A stretch of 55,243 nt of DNA from a virus, in the IMG/VR virus record IMGVR_UViG_3300032516_000034, positions 1-55,243 of that record; one strand, given 5' to 3'. The notes beneath the pieces were generated by a model that ran no database searches, had not been told where the DNA came from, and was given only the letters and a program-made list of their open reading frames with translations. Positions 24,220-31,642 of the stretch are shown in pieces. A program made the translations under genes and the position numbers. Position 1 is the first letter of the stretch. Every line of letters begins with the position of its first letter.

Positions 24220-24555
24220 TTAATGAGCCTGATTCTTCAGGCATCCTTTAATGGCGTCTTTGATTTCGATCATTATCACCATTATCTGACGCTGTGTTTC
24301 GATATTCGTGTTGATTGCGGCTGTGGATGCCTCGATTATCTTGCCCAGTTTCTCGCTATGGGCTTCGGCTGATTTCTCCTTGTCTCTATACAACCTGACA
24401 AGAGCCAGCACCGACACCACGGCCACAACCCCCAAAATCGCGGATGTTCCCATTGCGCTCAGGTCTCTGCCTGTTGTCATTGGATCAATCTGCGCACAGA
24501 CAGCCAAACCTGTCGTTGAACCAACAGCCATTATTTTCGTTGCAATCTCAATCAT
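24220..24555 (-). CDS. Small membrane protein (holin or spanin candidate)
   Basis: 111 aa, ATG 24555 after GGAGACAAAG. One clear membrane helix at residues ~37-56 (TSAILGVVAVVSVLALVRLY), a weakly hydrophobic N terminus, and a charged helical tail of ~50 residues. It follows adhesin genes and comes last in this run, a common place for lysis membrane proteins, but nothing in the sequence proves that role. Confidence 0.45.
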   Translation of the reverse strand: MIEIATKIMAVGSTTGLAVCAQIDPMTTGRDLSAMGTSAILGVVAVVSVLALVRLYRDKEKSAEAHSEKLGKIIEASTAAINTNIETQRQIMVIMIEIKDAIKGCLKNQAH

Positions 24556-24576
24556 CTTTGTCTCCGCATCTTTATC

Positions 24577-25818
24577 CTAAGCCTCTGCAATGCGTACATC
24601 CCAATGACGAGTATCTCTCAGTTCTATATAGTTATCTAGGTTCACCGGCGGAGAATTTGAGCCACCATCCAGATAACAGATTTTGCCTGAATAACCTGTA
24701 GATATAGCAGAAGACAATATAGCATCAACCGTAGTCTGGTTTAATGCACAATTTGAGAAATCCCACTTGTCCATAGGATAGATTGCGTCTATACCACTTA
24801 CAGTAACCAGCGAAGCGCACGTACTACAGTTGAGAGTCTGGAACGAAACAAAACTTCCTCCGAACCCACTGAAGTTTACAGAAGCCAAACTCGTGTTTGA
24901 CAAGTCTAAAGTAATAAGGTTGGAGAAAGTTCCTCCCACAACCGTAAAGGATGTGAGGGGACTCCCATGTGCCTTAACCTGTTTCAAAGCATTCAAATCA
25001 GTAATAGCCAGCGAAGTCAGTGCGGTATGTTGCATCCATAGATACTGAAGCCCCGTACATCCGCTGATATTCATTGAAGACAGTAATGTGCAACTACTCA
25101 TGTCATCACCAACATTAAGTGTTGTTATGTGGGTGCATCCAGAGACATTGAGAGTTTGTAGAGCGGTTTTACTCGTCAGATTCAAAGTACCCATGCCGTC
25201 GCCATTAAAAGCTGTACATCCAGACAAATTCAACGTCTGCACTGTCGTCAGCCCTGACAACCCGGTGATAGTTGTCAGTGAGGTGCATCCTGTTGCATTC
25301 AGTGATGTCAATGCCGTGCATCCAGTGATGTTCAAGGTCATCAAATTTGTGCATCCACTCACGTTTAGAGTCTGCATTATCGTACAGCCACTAAGGTCAA
25401 GAGTTATTAACTCCGTATGGCCTGACAAATCTACATTAACCGCACAATAACTTCCTGAATTCACAGTTACAGTCCAACCACGACCGACCAAGATCGCCTT
25501 GTTAGCAAGTCCTGCGGCATCAGGTATCGCATTAGTGCCGCCAGACAAATTTAGCGTACCAGACGATAACCCGTTAGCCACAAATGTTGCCAGTATGTTA
25601 TCCACAGACTCTAATGCCAACGCACACCCCGACGCATTCAAAACTGTCAGAGTATTCTTGCCCGCGTTAACCAGATTCAATGCCTGTAGATTAGCCAGCC
25701 CACTGACATTCAATGACGTGATGTGACAATCAGTAAACACAACCCCGGTAGCGTTTATATGTTCGGACAAATCCACTATGCCCGACTTGCCTATCACATG
25801 TATGGTTTTATCTGCCAT
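24577..25818 (-). CDS. Leucine-rich-repeat adhesin-like protein
   Basis: 413 aa, ATG 25818 after AAGGAAATCGGCT. Residues ~35-350 are made of ~20-24-residue LRRs with an L(N/T)(L/V/I)SGCT.L..L core, e.g. LQTLNVSGCTHITTLNV. The Cys of the SGCT turn is regular. No signal peptide (starts MADKTIHVIGKSG). LRR domains are protein- or glycan-binding; in phages such proteins act as tips of receptor-binding structures. It sits 11 nt after the signal-peptide fibre gene, so it may bind or extend that fibre. Confidence 0.7.
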   Translation of the reverse strand: MADKTIHVIGKSGIVDLSEHINATGVVFTDCHITSLNVSGLANLQALNLVNAGKNTLTVLNASGCALALESVDNILATFVANGLSSGTLNLSGGTNAIPDAAGLANKAILVGRGWTVTVNSGSYCAVNVDLSGHTELITLDLSGCTIMQTLNVSGCTNLMTLNITGCTALTSLNATGCTSLTTITGLSGLTTVQTLNLSGCTAFNGDGMGTLNLTSKTALQTLNVSGCTHITTLNVGDDMSSCTLLSSMNISGCTGLQYLWMQHTALTSLAITDLNALKQVKAHGSPLTSFTVVGGTFSNLITLDLSNTSLASVNFSGFGGSFVSFQTLNCSTCASLVTVSGIDAIYPMDKWDFSNCALNQTTVDAILSSAISTGYSGKICYLDGGSNSPPVNLDNYIELRDTRHWDVRIAEA

Positions 25819-25829
25819 AGCCGATTTCC

Positions 25830-26987
25830 TTAATCAGTCGTGGAAGTCCAAGTTCCGTGGGCACCTGTTATTACCCAGTTGGTTCCATTCGCCAACTGTA
25901 AGGTGACTGTCGCATAGTATTCATTCGTGACACTATCATAGATTGTCGCACCAGCCCCGCTATCAGCAATCACATCAGCATCAGCCGCCTTGATAGTCAA
26001 ACGGTTCGTCCCATTCTTGACAAATGTGTACCATGTCCCTATGTCACTGAACGCCACGCTCGGTAGGTAGTTTGTCAAACTGACTGTCGGCTGCATTACG
26101 AATGTCTTGGCAACATCACCGACAAGCACATTGATATTGGTTGTTGAAACCACTACCGTCCACTTGCCCGGAGAACTAGAACCACCGCCCGATTGATTAG
26201 TGGGATTCCACACACTTCCAGCGGCGTTCCACGCAATCACCTGCCCGTTCGTAGGCGTACCCGTGACAGTCACGCTAACCGCACCCGATGTGCTGGCTAT
26301 TGGCACATTCGCAACAAGGGAAGTTGTCGCAGGGTTATATGACAGAACCTTTGTCCCACCCATCCACACAGAATTCGTATCGAGGTACAAATCACGGAAT
26401 GGCAATGCGGCAGTGCCCAAGTCAACTGTATTGGAACCTGCCGGGATTACTGAACCAGTGTTGGTTAGTGTACAACCACTAAAGTCAACCCAATGACCAG
26501 CCGAAAATGTCAGGTTTGTGTTGATATGCAACCCAAGCCAGTCATTGTAAAATACCGGCTGAACCAAATCATAAAGCGATGAATGATACCCGAGGATTCT
26601 GAAAATGCCATCACCCCAATAAGCTATCTGATAGTTACCACCAGCAGAAGCCACTCCCGCGCTATTGGTAAGTTGCTGATTGCCCATATTCACACTAGCG
26701 TTAGGCGCACCAAAATCGCTGAGCGGCACGGCAGTTTTATTTGTCAAGCCCGCCGCATTGACAGTAGCACTTCCGACAAGATTTGAAGCAATGCCCGCCA
26801 CACCAGCGTACTGAGCATTCGACACACTACCTCCAACTGTCGCAAGGTCATTCGATAGTACAATTTTCGGCTCAAGGAACTTGTATGTCTTGCTGTCATA
26901 CATCACCGTTTTGCCCCAGTTCGTCTGAGCAAACCCGGAACCGCAGGCAAGAATACCAGCCATAATCGCAATCAACATTTTCTTCAT
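25830..26987 (-). CDS. Tail-fibre-like protein with signal peptide
   Basis: 385 aa. ATG 26987 is preferred (AGGAG 8 nt upstream) over ATG 26993 (2 nt). Residues 1-20 (MKKMLIAIMAGILACGSGFA) are a good Sec signal peptide, unusual for a virion fibre. The sequence TVMYDSKTYKFLEP, short AQYAGVAGIASN repeats and DLGTAALPFRDLYLDTNSVWMGGTKVL parallel the shaft of the 1-2721 fibre (VGSANFPVRDLYLGTNSIYMGG), so the two are related. A Gly/Ser linker then leads to a beta-rich C-terminal domain. Confidence 0.7.
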   Translation of the reverse strand: MKKMLIAIMAGILACGSGFAQTNWGKTVMYDSKTYKFLEPKIVLSNDLATVGGSVSNAQYAGVAGIASNLVGSATVNAAGLTNKTAVPLSDFGAPNASVNMGNQQLTNSAGVASAGGNYQIAYWGDGIFRILGYHSSLYDLVQPVFYNDWLGLHINTNLTFSAGHWVDFSGCTLTNTGSVIPAGSNTVDLGTAALPFRDLYLDTNSVWMGGTKVLSYNPATTSLVANVPIASTSGAVSVTVTGTPTNGQVIAWNAAGSVWNPTNQSGGGSSSPGKWTVVVSTTNINVLVGDVAKTFVMQPTVSLTNYLPSVAFSDIGTWYTFVKNGTNRLTIKAADADVIADSGAGATIYDSVTNEYYATVTLQLANGTNWVITGAHGTWTSTTD

Positions 26988-27009
26988 TATCATTTCTCCT
27001 TCTCAATCC

Positions 27010-27438
27010 TTAGAAAATCACCCCATCTTGGTCAATTTCGAGGGTCACATTGCCCACTGGCCCACTCGCTCTAAATGTGTGCCATCTATTCGTATCAAGA
27101 TTGAAAAGATAGGGTATGCCCGCGTGTACTTTGAGTTTACTGTTGTCTGGCAATCCGTCACTCGTGCCGCTGACATTGCCATACTGGTCTTCATCCTTGC
27201 TATCAAGAAGGGAGAAAAGGGTTTGGGCTGGGGGCTCTATGGCATAGAACCATGTCACTTCCTTCGGAGAATCGTATACGAATCCGTCTGTCAGGATTCC
27301 CCAGTAGTTATCGCTCTGAGGCGCATCCTGCAAAACCAGCCTTGTGGCGTTTTCATACCGTGCCAGTAATGCCCCGACAGGTATGTACTTCAGTAATGCC
27401 GTACAGTAGAACCGCTGATCGCATCTATAGATTTTCAC
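27010..27438 (-). CDS. Unknown virion protein before the fibre genes
   Basis: 142 aa; start read as GTG 27438 because GGAGG lies 6 nt upstream and the overlapping ATG is followed at once by TGA. N terminus MKIYRCDQRFYC resembles that of the 3375-3740 protein. The aromatic beta-rich middle has no known family. First gene behind the family A motif at 27481-27501 and followed by the signal-peptide fibre, so probably a fibre adaptor or decoration protein. Confidence 0.6.
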   Translation of the reverse strand: MKIYRCDQRFYCTALLKYIPVGALLARYENATRLVLQDAPQSDNYWGILTDGFVYDSPKEVTWFYAIEPPAQTLFSLLDSKDEDQYGNVSGTSDGLPDNSKLKVHAGIPYLFNLDTNRWHTFRASGPVGNVTLEIDQDGVIF

Positions 27439-27480
27439 ATTTTTCCTCCAATGACGAAGATTTATCTTCTCGCCATAGGG

Positions 27481-27501
27481 GAAAATATCAAAAAATTGTG
27501 A
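27481..27501 (-). promoter_or_regulatory. Family A motif, putative late promoter
   Basis: Minus strand TCACAATTTTTTGATATTTT followed by CCCCTATGGCGAG. The start codon at 27438 is about 63 nt from the motif's 5' end. It isolates the adhesin operon from the TnpB element inserted just upstream. Confidence 0.65.
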
Positions 27502-27564
27502 AAAGGCTCACGGGATACTACTATGTGTCACGCGCCCTTGTGTTCACATCCTTCGGTAGTGCTC

Positions 27565-27606
27565 TTTTGAACCTCTGCTGGGGCTGAAGCCCCGCAGATT
27601 CCTGAC
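27565..27606 (-). repeat. Right end of the TnpB element, guide-RNA terminal hairpin
   Basis: Minus strand reads GTCAGGAATCTGCGGGG, then CTTCAGCCCC, ending AGCAGAGGTTCAAAA. The hairpin GGGGCTTCAGCCCC is flanked by CTGC/GCAG arms. Identical to 2355-2396. By analogy with characterised TnpB systems the guide RNA scaffold ends here and the next ~16 nt (beginning GAGCACTACC) serve as guide. Confidence 0.7.
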
Positions 27607-27620
27607 GGGTATTTGACATA

Positions 27621-28676
27621 TCACGCGACATGCCGTATTTCCCTCTCGTGGCTCGTTCCGAGCCAGACACTGAGCACTACCTTGGCAGAGTTTATATCCC
27701 TGTCATGGACTGCGCCACACGCAGAACATACCCAGTGTCTTACCGCAAGCCCGTGAAGGCCCGTCGGGCCAGTTAAGGCCCAACAGCATCCACAGGTCAT
27801 GGTGGTATTTCGTGAACAAACTGGTTCAAGCTTCCTACCGCCTGTACGGCATTTGTAGTTTAGCTTCCGTAGTAAATCAGCCAATGCTGCCTCAGTGATG
27901 GATTTGCCGAATAACTTGGCCATTGCCTTGAAGTTGTCATCACTGAAGTAGATGGTTTTGTAGTTTTCAACAAGCCAGCGGGAAATCTTGTGATTGCGGT
28001 CACTGCGTCTATTGTGCTGTTTTTCAAGCAATCGTGCGGTGAGCTTTTTATCGTGCGCTCGCTGGGCTTGCGCAAGGCGCGTTGCGCCCTTCCGCAGCTC
28101 ACGGGGATTTTCTATTTTTGTGCCGTCAGAAAGAGTCAAGAGCGTGGAAAAACCGGGGTCGATACCAATAGCGGCTTCGGTTTGCTTTACTGGAAACTTA
28201 TGCTCAGTGTCCAGCCAAAGGCAGAGATACCAGCCAGAAGCCCGCCTTACAATACGAGCACATTTGATTTTGGCTTCGGGGATGGCTTGTTTGTGAAAAC
28301 GAAGTGTGCCGAGGCAGGGGATGGAAATACGATTGTCCTTCGGTGGTTTCATTGGATCGGGGAACGGTATTGAGTTCAGCTTGTTACGCTTGCCTTTCAA
28401 GCGTGGCTTCTTGGCCTGCTTTCTGAAGCATCGTTGCCATGCAAGGTATGCCTGTGTCAGTGTGCCTTGCAGCGTGTGACTCGGTATTTCCATGCGATTA
28501 CTGTGTTCGGCAAGAAGATTTTGGAAATCCTTCTGTGAGAAGTAGATTTTGTTGGCAGCGTTGCGCTCGATCTTTTTGATGGCCCAATTGTAAACACCTG
28601 TCAAGTTCCATAACCACTGATTCAGCTTGGCTTCCTGCGCCTTGGCAAGCTTCAGTTTTAAGGTGCGAACGATCAT
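27621..28676 (-). CDS. tnpB: TnpB, subgroup with altered RuvC-II motif
   Basis: 351 aa, ATG 28676 overlapping the stop of the 42-aa ORF (ATGA). RuvC-I is IGIDPGFSTLLTLSDG, with the catalytic Asp. RuvC-II reads YKTIYFSDDNFKAM where the usual motif is (V/I)EDL; the canonical Glu is Ser. RuvC-III is HDRDINSAK, with Asp. Zinc-finger region: TTMTCGCCWALTGPTG...WVCSACG. The TTMTC..TGPTGL..LAVR style and the C-terminal GTSHERE tail mark a TnpB subgroup I recall as having a rearranged catalytic site. It may be an active rearranged nuclease or a guide-only binder. Confidence 0.85.
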   Translation of the reverse strand: MIVRTLKLKLAKAQEAKLNQWLWNLTGVYNWAIKKIERNAANKIYFSQKDFQNLLAEHSNRMEIPSHTLQGTLTQAYLAWQRCFRKQAKKPRLKGKRNKLNSIPFPDPMKPPKDNRISIPCLGTLRFHKQAIPEAKIKCARIVRRASGWYLCLWLDTEHKFPVKQTEAAIGIDPGFSTLLTLSDGTKIENPRELRKGATRLAQAQRAHDKKLTARLLEKQHNRRSDRNHKISRWLVENYKTIYFSDDNFKAMAKLFGKSITEAALADLLRKLNYKCRTGGRKLEPVCSRNTTMTCGCCWALTGPTGLHGLAVRHWVCSACGAVHDRDINSAKVVLSVWLGTSHEREIRHVA

Positions 28677-28801
28677 TTTACTTTCCGTGGCCTATCCCAG
28701 TAGGGGCTTTTACATTTGGGACAAATCCTGATTTCACTCTGGCGTGGAATCCAGTGATGTCCACACCGCTCGCAACCGACTTTCTTGATTTCAATTTTCA
28801 T
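28673..28801 (-). CDS. 42-aa zinc-ribbon protein upstream of tnpB
   Basis: ATG 28801 to TGA 28673. Contains CERCGHHW and CPKCKSPYW, a compact four-Cys zinc ribbon, and a basic C terminus (RPRKVK). Its stop overlaps the tnpB start, so translation is coupled. I have seen similar small zinc-ribbon ORFs ahead of tnpB elsewhere; their function is unknown to me. A regulatory or accessory role is inferred. Confidence 0.7.
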   Translation of the reverse strand: MKIEIKKVGCERCGHHWIPRQSEIRICPKCKSPYWDRPRKVK

Positions 28802-28837
28802 ACCTATAAACATACCTCATCGGTATAGGTGTGTCAA
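28802..28837 (-). promoter_or_regulatory. Promoter of the TnpB element with inverted-repeat operator
   Basis: TTGACA (28832-28837), 17 nt, TATGTT (28809-28814). An inverted repeat ACCTATA...TATAGGT brackets the -10 region, a possible operator for autoregulation by the zinc-ribbon protein or TnpB-guide complex. The CAGTTGTTGACA sequence is shared with the promoter of the second TnpB element (37780-37785). Confidence 0.5.
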
Positions 28838-28893
28838 CAACTGATTTCGCCTAACTGCCGGGGTTAAAACCCCGCAAATTGCGGCTCAGGGCT
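28834..28893 (-). repeat. Left end of the TnpB element
   Basis: Palindrome GCCGGGGTT-AA-AACCCCGC (28858-28875), then a GCAAATTGC palindrome. Compared with 2737-2791 the stem bases differ in complementary pairs while the flanks are nearly identical. Confidence 0.75.
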
Positions 28894-28895
28894 GT

Positions 28896-29249
28896 TCATA
28901 GCTCCATCTCCTGCTGCCGCTGCTCGCACTTGTGCGCCGCCTTGCAGTCTGGATAGTTGCTGCATCCCAGAAACTCGCTGCCTGTTGCCTTGTTCTTTCT
29001 CCTCACTAATCTGCCATAGCAACCCGGCACCCTGCAAGTCTCGCCCTCCTTGGGCGGGGCCTCTGGCAAACGAGGTTCTTCTTCCGAGCCATCGCCTTCG
29101 GGGATCGGATTACCTGCCCGCAGGAATGCCAGAATTATGCGGGCGCACGTTCCATCGGCGAACGAGCCATCCTTGTATTCGATCTCATTGTGCCTGCGAG
29201 AAGTCGAGAACCCACAGTCCCTGAGAAACTTCTTGTCATCGTCGTTCAC
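28896..29249 (-). CDS. Topoisomerase-type zinc-finger protein
   Basis: 117 aa; start read as GTG 29249 (GGAGAGGCG before it), overlapping the upstream stop by 4 nt. Residues 1-45 are helical. A Pro/Glu linker leads to CRVPGCYGRLVRRKNKATG then EFLGCSNYPDCKA (~72-105), the four-Cys zinc finger found at the C terminus of bacterial topoisomerase I, which binds single-stranded DNA. The TnpB element is inserted exactly at its stop codon; the coding sequence seems intact. Confidence 0.7.
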   Translation of the reverse strand: MNDDDKKFLRDCGFSTSRRHNEIEYKDGSFADGTCARIILAFLRAGNPIPEGDGSEEEPRLPEAPPKEGETCRVPGCYGRLVRRKNKATGSEFLGCSNYPDCKAAHKCEQRQQEMEL

Positions 29250-29680
29250 CGCCTCTCCTCCACGGGGTCTAAGTCACAGATATGATTTGCCTTGCCGTCC
29301 GCAAATCCCGCGCTCGTCTTGAAAGCATGCGGGTGCATTATCCAGTAGTCCTCCGCCTCAACGAAAATATACTGCCCCACAAACGGAACCAGATTGTCAT
29401 GCCTGAACTTGTCGCTGGCGAAGCGCACCACACCATTCTTGCGGACAATCCGCCTGCCCATGCTCACCACGCCGTCGGGAGCCCGCCTATCAGCCCACTC
29501 CGCACGGAATGCAGAACAGCCCCTGAGCCCTATCTCGTTCACAAGAACCCCGATGTTTGTCCTGTCAAGCAGCTTTGCCTTCGCACGATCACTGCTCCAA
29601 GAAAGAGTCCAGTGGTCGGTCTCCCATTTGTAGTCCTCCAGCCACTTTCTCGCACTCGTGTTCTTGATGTGATATTTCAC
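29246..29680 (-). CDS. Unknown 144-aa protein
   Basis: Start read as GTG 29680. AAGGAG is 15 nt upstream and a nearer AAAGG is weak. Contains WLEDYKWETDHWTLSW and a beta-rich centre ending in DLDPVEERR. No family recognised. Coupled by GTGA to the zinc-finger gene. Confidence 0.5.
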   Translation of the reverse strand: MKYHIKNTSARKWLEDYKWETDHWTLSWSSDRAKAKLLDRTNIGVLVNEIGLRGCSAFRAEWADRRAPDGVVSMGRRIVRKNGVVRFASDKFRHDNLVPFVGQYIFVEAEDYWIMHPHAFKTSAGFADGKANHICDLDPVEERR

Positions 29681-29707
29681 CTTTATGCCGCTTTCTCCTT
29701 CGTGCCC

Positions 29708-30151
29708 TCAACCCATATCAATGCCAAGTATTTCCGCGAGTGAATTCAGATCAATCCTACTGTGGCCTGCGATTTCCTTATAGACTGCCTGCTCTATGTC
29801 TTCGATCAAATTTTTCACCTGACTGGTACTGCGACTGTCGGCCCGCGTGTTGGACAACACCCACCTGACATACTCTTTCCGCCTGTTTTCCAGCCATTCA
29901 AAAATCTTCTGTTCGTCTACGCCAGTTGCGATACCGTTGTTGATTCCATCAGCAATTGATTTCCACTCTCTCTGGGCGGTTTCGACAAAAATGAAATTCG
30001 CGAAGTTCCACTCGGCCCAGTATTTGAAACTCTTTCCTTTTTCCTCGGAAATATCTCTCTTCTTCTTGGCCTCGGAATAAGAATCCTCGTAAATCTTGAG
30101 ACACTTGTTCACCCGCTCCTGCACTTCTTTCAGTCTTTCGCTGTATTTCAC
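29708..30151 (-). CDS. Unknown helical 147-aa protein
   Basis: GTG 30151 is chosen because AGGAGAAG precedes it and a TATAAT box lies 22-27 nt upstream. The longer reading would run through that promoter. Mostly charged helices (residues 1-45 coiled coil) and a C-terminal LNSLAEILGIDMG. No family recognised. Confidence 0.6.
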   Translation of the reverse strand: MKYSERLKEVQERVNKCLKIYEDSYSEAKKKRDISEEKGKSFKYWAEWNFANFIFVETAQREWKSIADGINNGIATGVDEQKIFEWLENRRKEYVRWVLSNTRADSRSTSQVKNLIEDIEQAVYKEIAGHSRIDLNSLAEILGIDMG

Positions 30152-30172
30152 AACACTTCTCCTATGTATCTC

Positions 30173-30203
30173 ATTATACGCAAACCGTTCCGTTGTACGA
30201 CAA
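30173..30203 (-). promoter_or_regulatory. Sigma-70-like promoter TTGTCG-N19-TATAAT
   Basis: Perfect TATAAT at 30173-30178 inside GCGTATAATG, with TTGTCG at 30198-30203. The same spacing and GCGTATA core as at 24145. It overlaps the end of the upstream gene and serves the GTG at 30151 with a short leader containing AGGAG. Confidence 0.5.
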
Positions 30204-30482
30204 ACGCTTGAATACCACACTGCAACCATCCTTGCGGGGTTTGAACGCAGGCGAACGCGGTGTGTCAGCATCGGCACAGTTGACATACTGCCCGTTTTCG
30301 CCGCAGTTCGGTCGCCAGTCGCAATGGGCACAGAAATTGGCTACTTGGGATATGTTGATGTCGGCCTTGGAAACGGCACGGTATCCCGTCGGAGCCTCAG
30401 TTGGATCGACCTTCCGCTCTTTCGGCGGAATGTATGACAGAGAAGCCCTGCCACCTTCTTTCTTTTCCTGTGTCATTTTCAT
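30174..30482 (-). CDS. Unknown Cys-rich 102-aa protein
   Basis: ATG 30482 after GAAGGGAACG. Cys at FCAHCDWRPNCG, VNCADAD and DGCSVV could form a metal site. The order AHCDWRPNCGENG...PAFKPRKDGC resembles short conserved phage proteins, but I have no name for it. First gene after a family B promoter. Confidence 0.6.
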   Translation of the reverse strand: MKMTQEKKEGGRASLSYIPPKERKVDPTEAPTGYRAVSKADINISQVANFCAHCDWRPNCGENGQYVNCADADTPRSPAFKPRKDGCSVVFKRLSYNGTVCV

Positions 30483-30502
30483 CGTTCCCTTCGTTACAAC
30501 AC

Positions 30503-30531
30503 TACATTGCAACAGGAGCGTAAAAATCCAA
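30503..30531 (-). promoter_or_regulatory. Family B promoter, copy 1
   Basis: TTGGAT (30526-30531), 17 nt, AATGTA (30503-30508), with CTGTTGC before the second box as in other copies. 21 nt upstream of ATG 30482. Confidence 0.7.
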
Positions 30532-30611
30532 AGAAAAAGGAAGTTTTTCGGATAGCCAACAGGCAGAGCACTTTCCTGTCAGCCTTTGTCTGGGCGGATT
30601 TCTGCCTTACT

Positions 30612-31571
30612 CTACCAGCCGCACCACGCGCCTTGGCACTCGGGCATTGCCAGTGCGGCCTGCCCCTGTGCTTTGGCTGCTGCACCCTCGGAATTCCAAT
30701 TGTATTCACCTGCGATAACGGCCTTTGCGCCCGCATCGAGGTATGTCTTGAGAACCTTGACCACTTCGTCGGGCGTGTGCGCGTCCCCGTCCTTGGGGTG
30801 CCACGGCATCTGCACACTGATGGCATCAACTTCGCACTTGGCAAACCTTGTCTCCGTGGCATGCACGCAAATCTTGACGGTCGGCATGTGTTTGCGAATG
30901 AATCCAGCTATCCGATTGACTTCAGCAGGTTCGACAAACTTCTCCGCTTCCAGATGGGTACAAATCCACGTCACGTTGCCATGATCGACGAAGAAGAGTT
31001 TCATGTCCTTGATGAACTGCTCGGCCCACGATGGGCTCGTGAATGGCCCGCCGCGATTCTCTGAACAGAACAGGATCGGAATCTGGCTGATGCCACGGGA
31101 ACTGCACATTGCGCCAAACATCTTTCTGTCATTGTCTGAGTAGTACATCCACGCGAGAAATTCTTTTTTTGCACCGGGAATCTCTCCACCCCAGCCGCTC
31201 CCCCACGGATTGATGTAACTATTGACGCTGTTGCCATCATCGTTGCACACGATCATCGGCAGACAGTTTGCCCCAACACTTTTCAGGTAGTCAGCAACAT
31301 AGAGCCGCTGTTTGTCCATTGCAGTACGGTCGGCATCATTAGCCATGCACAGTGTTGAGGTGCGTCCTGCGTTGTTCGTGTACTTGCTGCCTTCCTGCCC
31401 CTTCATGAGAAAATCAGTGAGAAGCTTGCCGCTCGGCGACGGGCCGGGGGGTGTTGGGCCGGGAGGTGTTGGGCCGGGAGGTGTTGGCTCGACTTTGCAT
31501 TCAAACCAACCGGGAACCGCCTTCGCCAGCCACTTATAGAGATTCTTGCTGCAATCTACCTTGATTTTCAT
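30612..31571 (-). CDS. Glycosidase-like TIM-barrel protein with PGP linker
   Basis: 319 aa, ATG 31571 after AGAAAGGAATGCGGC. Residues ~29-47 are PTPPGP repeats, coded by 18-bp tandem repeats at ~31440-31490. The rest alternates strands and helices (CLPMIVCNDD, FLAWMYYSDNDR, IPILFCSENRGG, VTWICTHLEAEKF, VKICVHATE, DAISVQMPWHP, AKAVIAGEYNW), a TIM-barrel pattern with Glu residues at strand ends as in glycoside hydrolases. It follows the SleB-type lysin gene, so a wall- or capsule-degrading role is plausible. No specific GH family is assigned. Confidence 0.5.
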   Translation of the reverse strand: MKIKVDCSKNLYKWLAKAVPGWFECKVEPTPPGPTPPGPTPPGPSPSGKLLTDFLMKGQEGSKYTNNAGRTSTLCMANDADRTAMDKQRLYVADYLKSVGANCLPMIVCNDDGNSVNSYINPWGSGWGGEIPGAKKEFLAWMYYSDNDRKMFGAMCSSRGISQIPILFCSENRGGPFTSPSWAEQFIKDMKLFFVDHGNVTWICTHLEAEKFVEPAEVNRIAGFIRKHMPTVKICVHATETRFAKCEVDAISVQMPWHPKDGDAHTPDEVVKVLKTYLDAGAKAVIAGEYNWNSEGAAAKAQGQAALAMPECQGAWCGW

Positions 31572-31642
31572 GCCGCATTCCTTTCTGGTTAGAACTCAAT
31601 GCACGGAATCCTATCCTATCTGGAACGCATGCGCCACAAAAA

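Larger units (their letters stand above)
27565..28893 (-). mobile_element. IS605-type TnpB element (no tnpA seen)
   Basis: Bounded on the left by the 28834-28888 palindrome region and on the right by the 42-bp end at 27565-27606. It inserts directly after TGAAC (28894-28898), whose TGA is the stop of the neighbouring zinc-ribbon gene. It holds a 42-aa zinc-ribbon ORF and tnpB. No Y1 or serine transposase gene is present, so mobility would need one in trans. No target duplication is visible, as expected for this class. Confidence 0.85.

Noticed and set aside
24200-24221. CTGGAT on the plus strand with AATGAG downstream as an eighth family B promoter
   Set aside because: Wrong strand with no plus-strand gene, second box only 4 of 6, and spacing 16 instead of 17.
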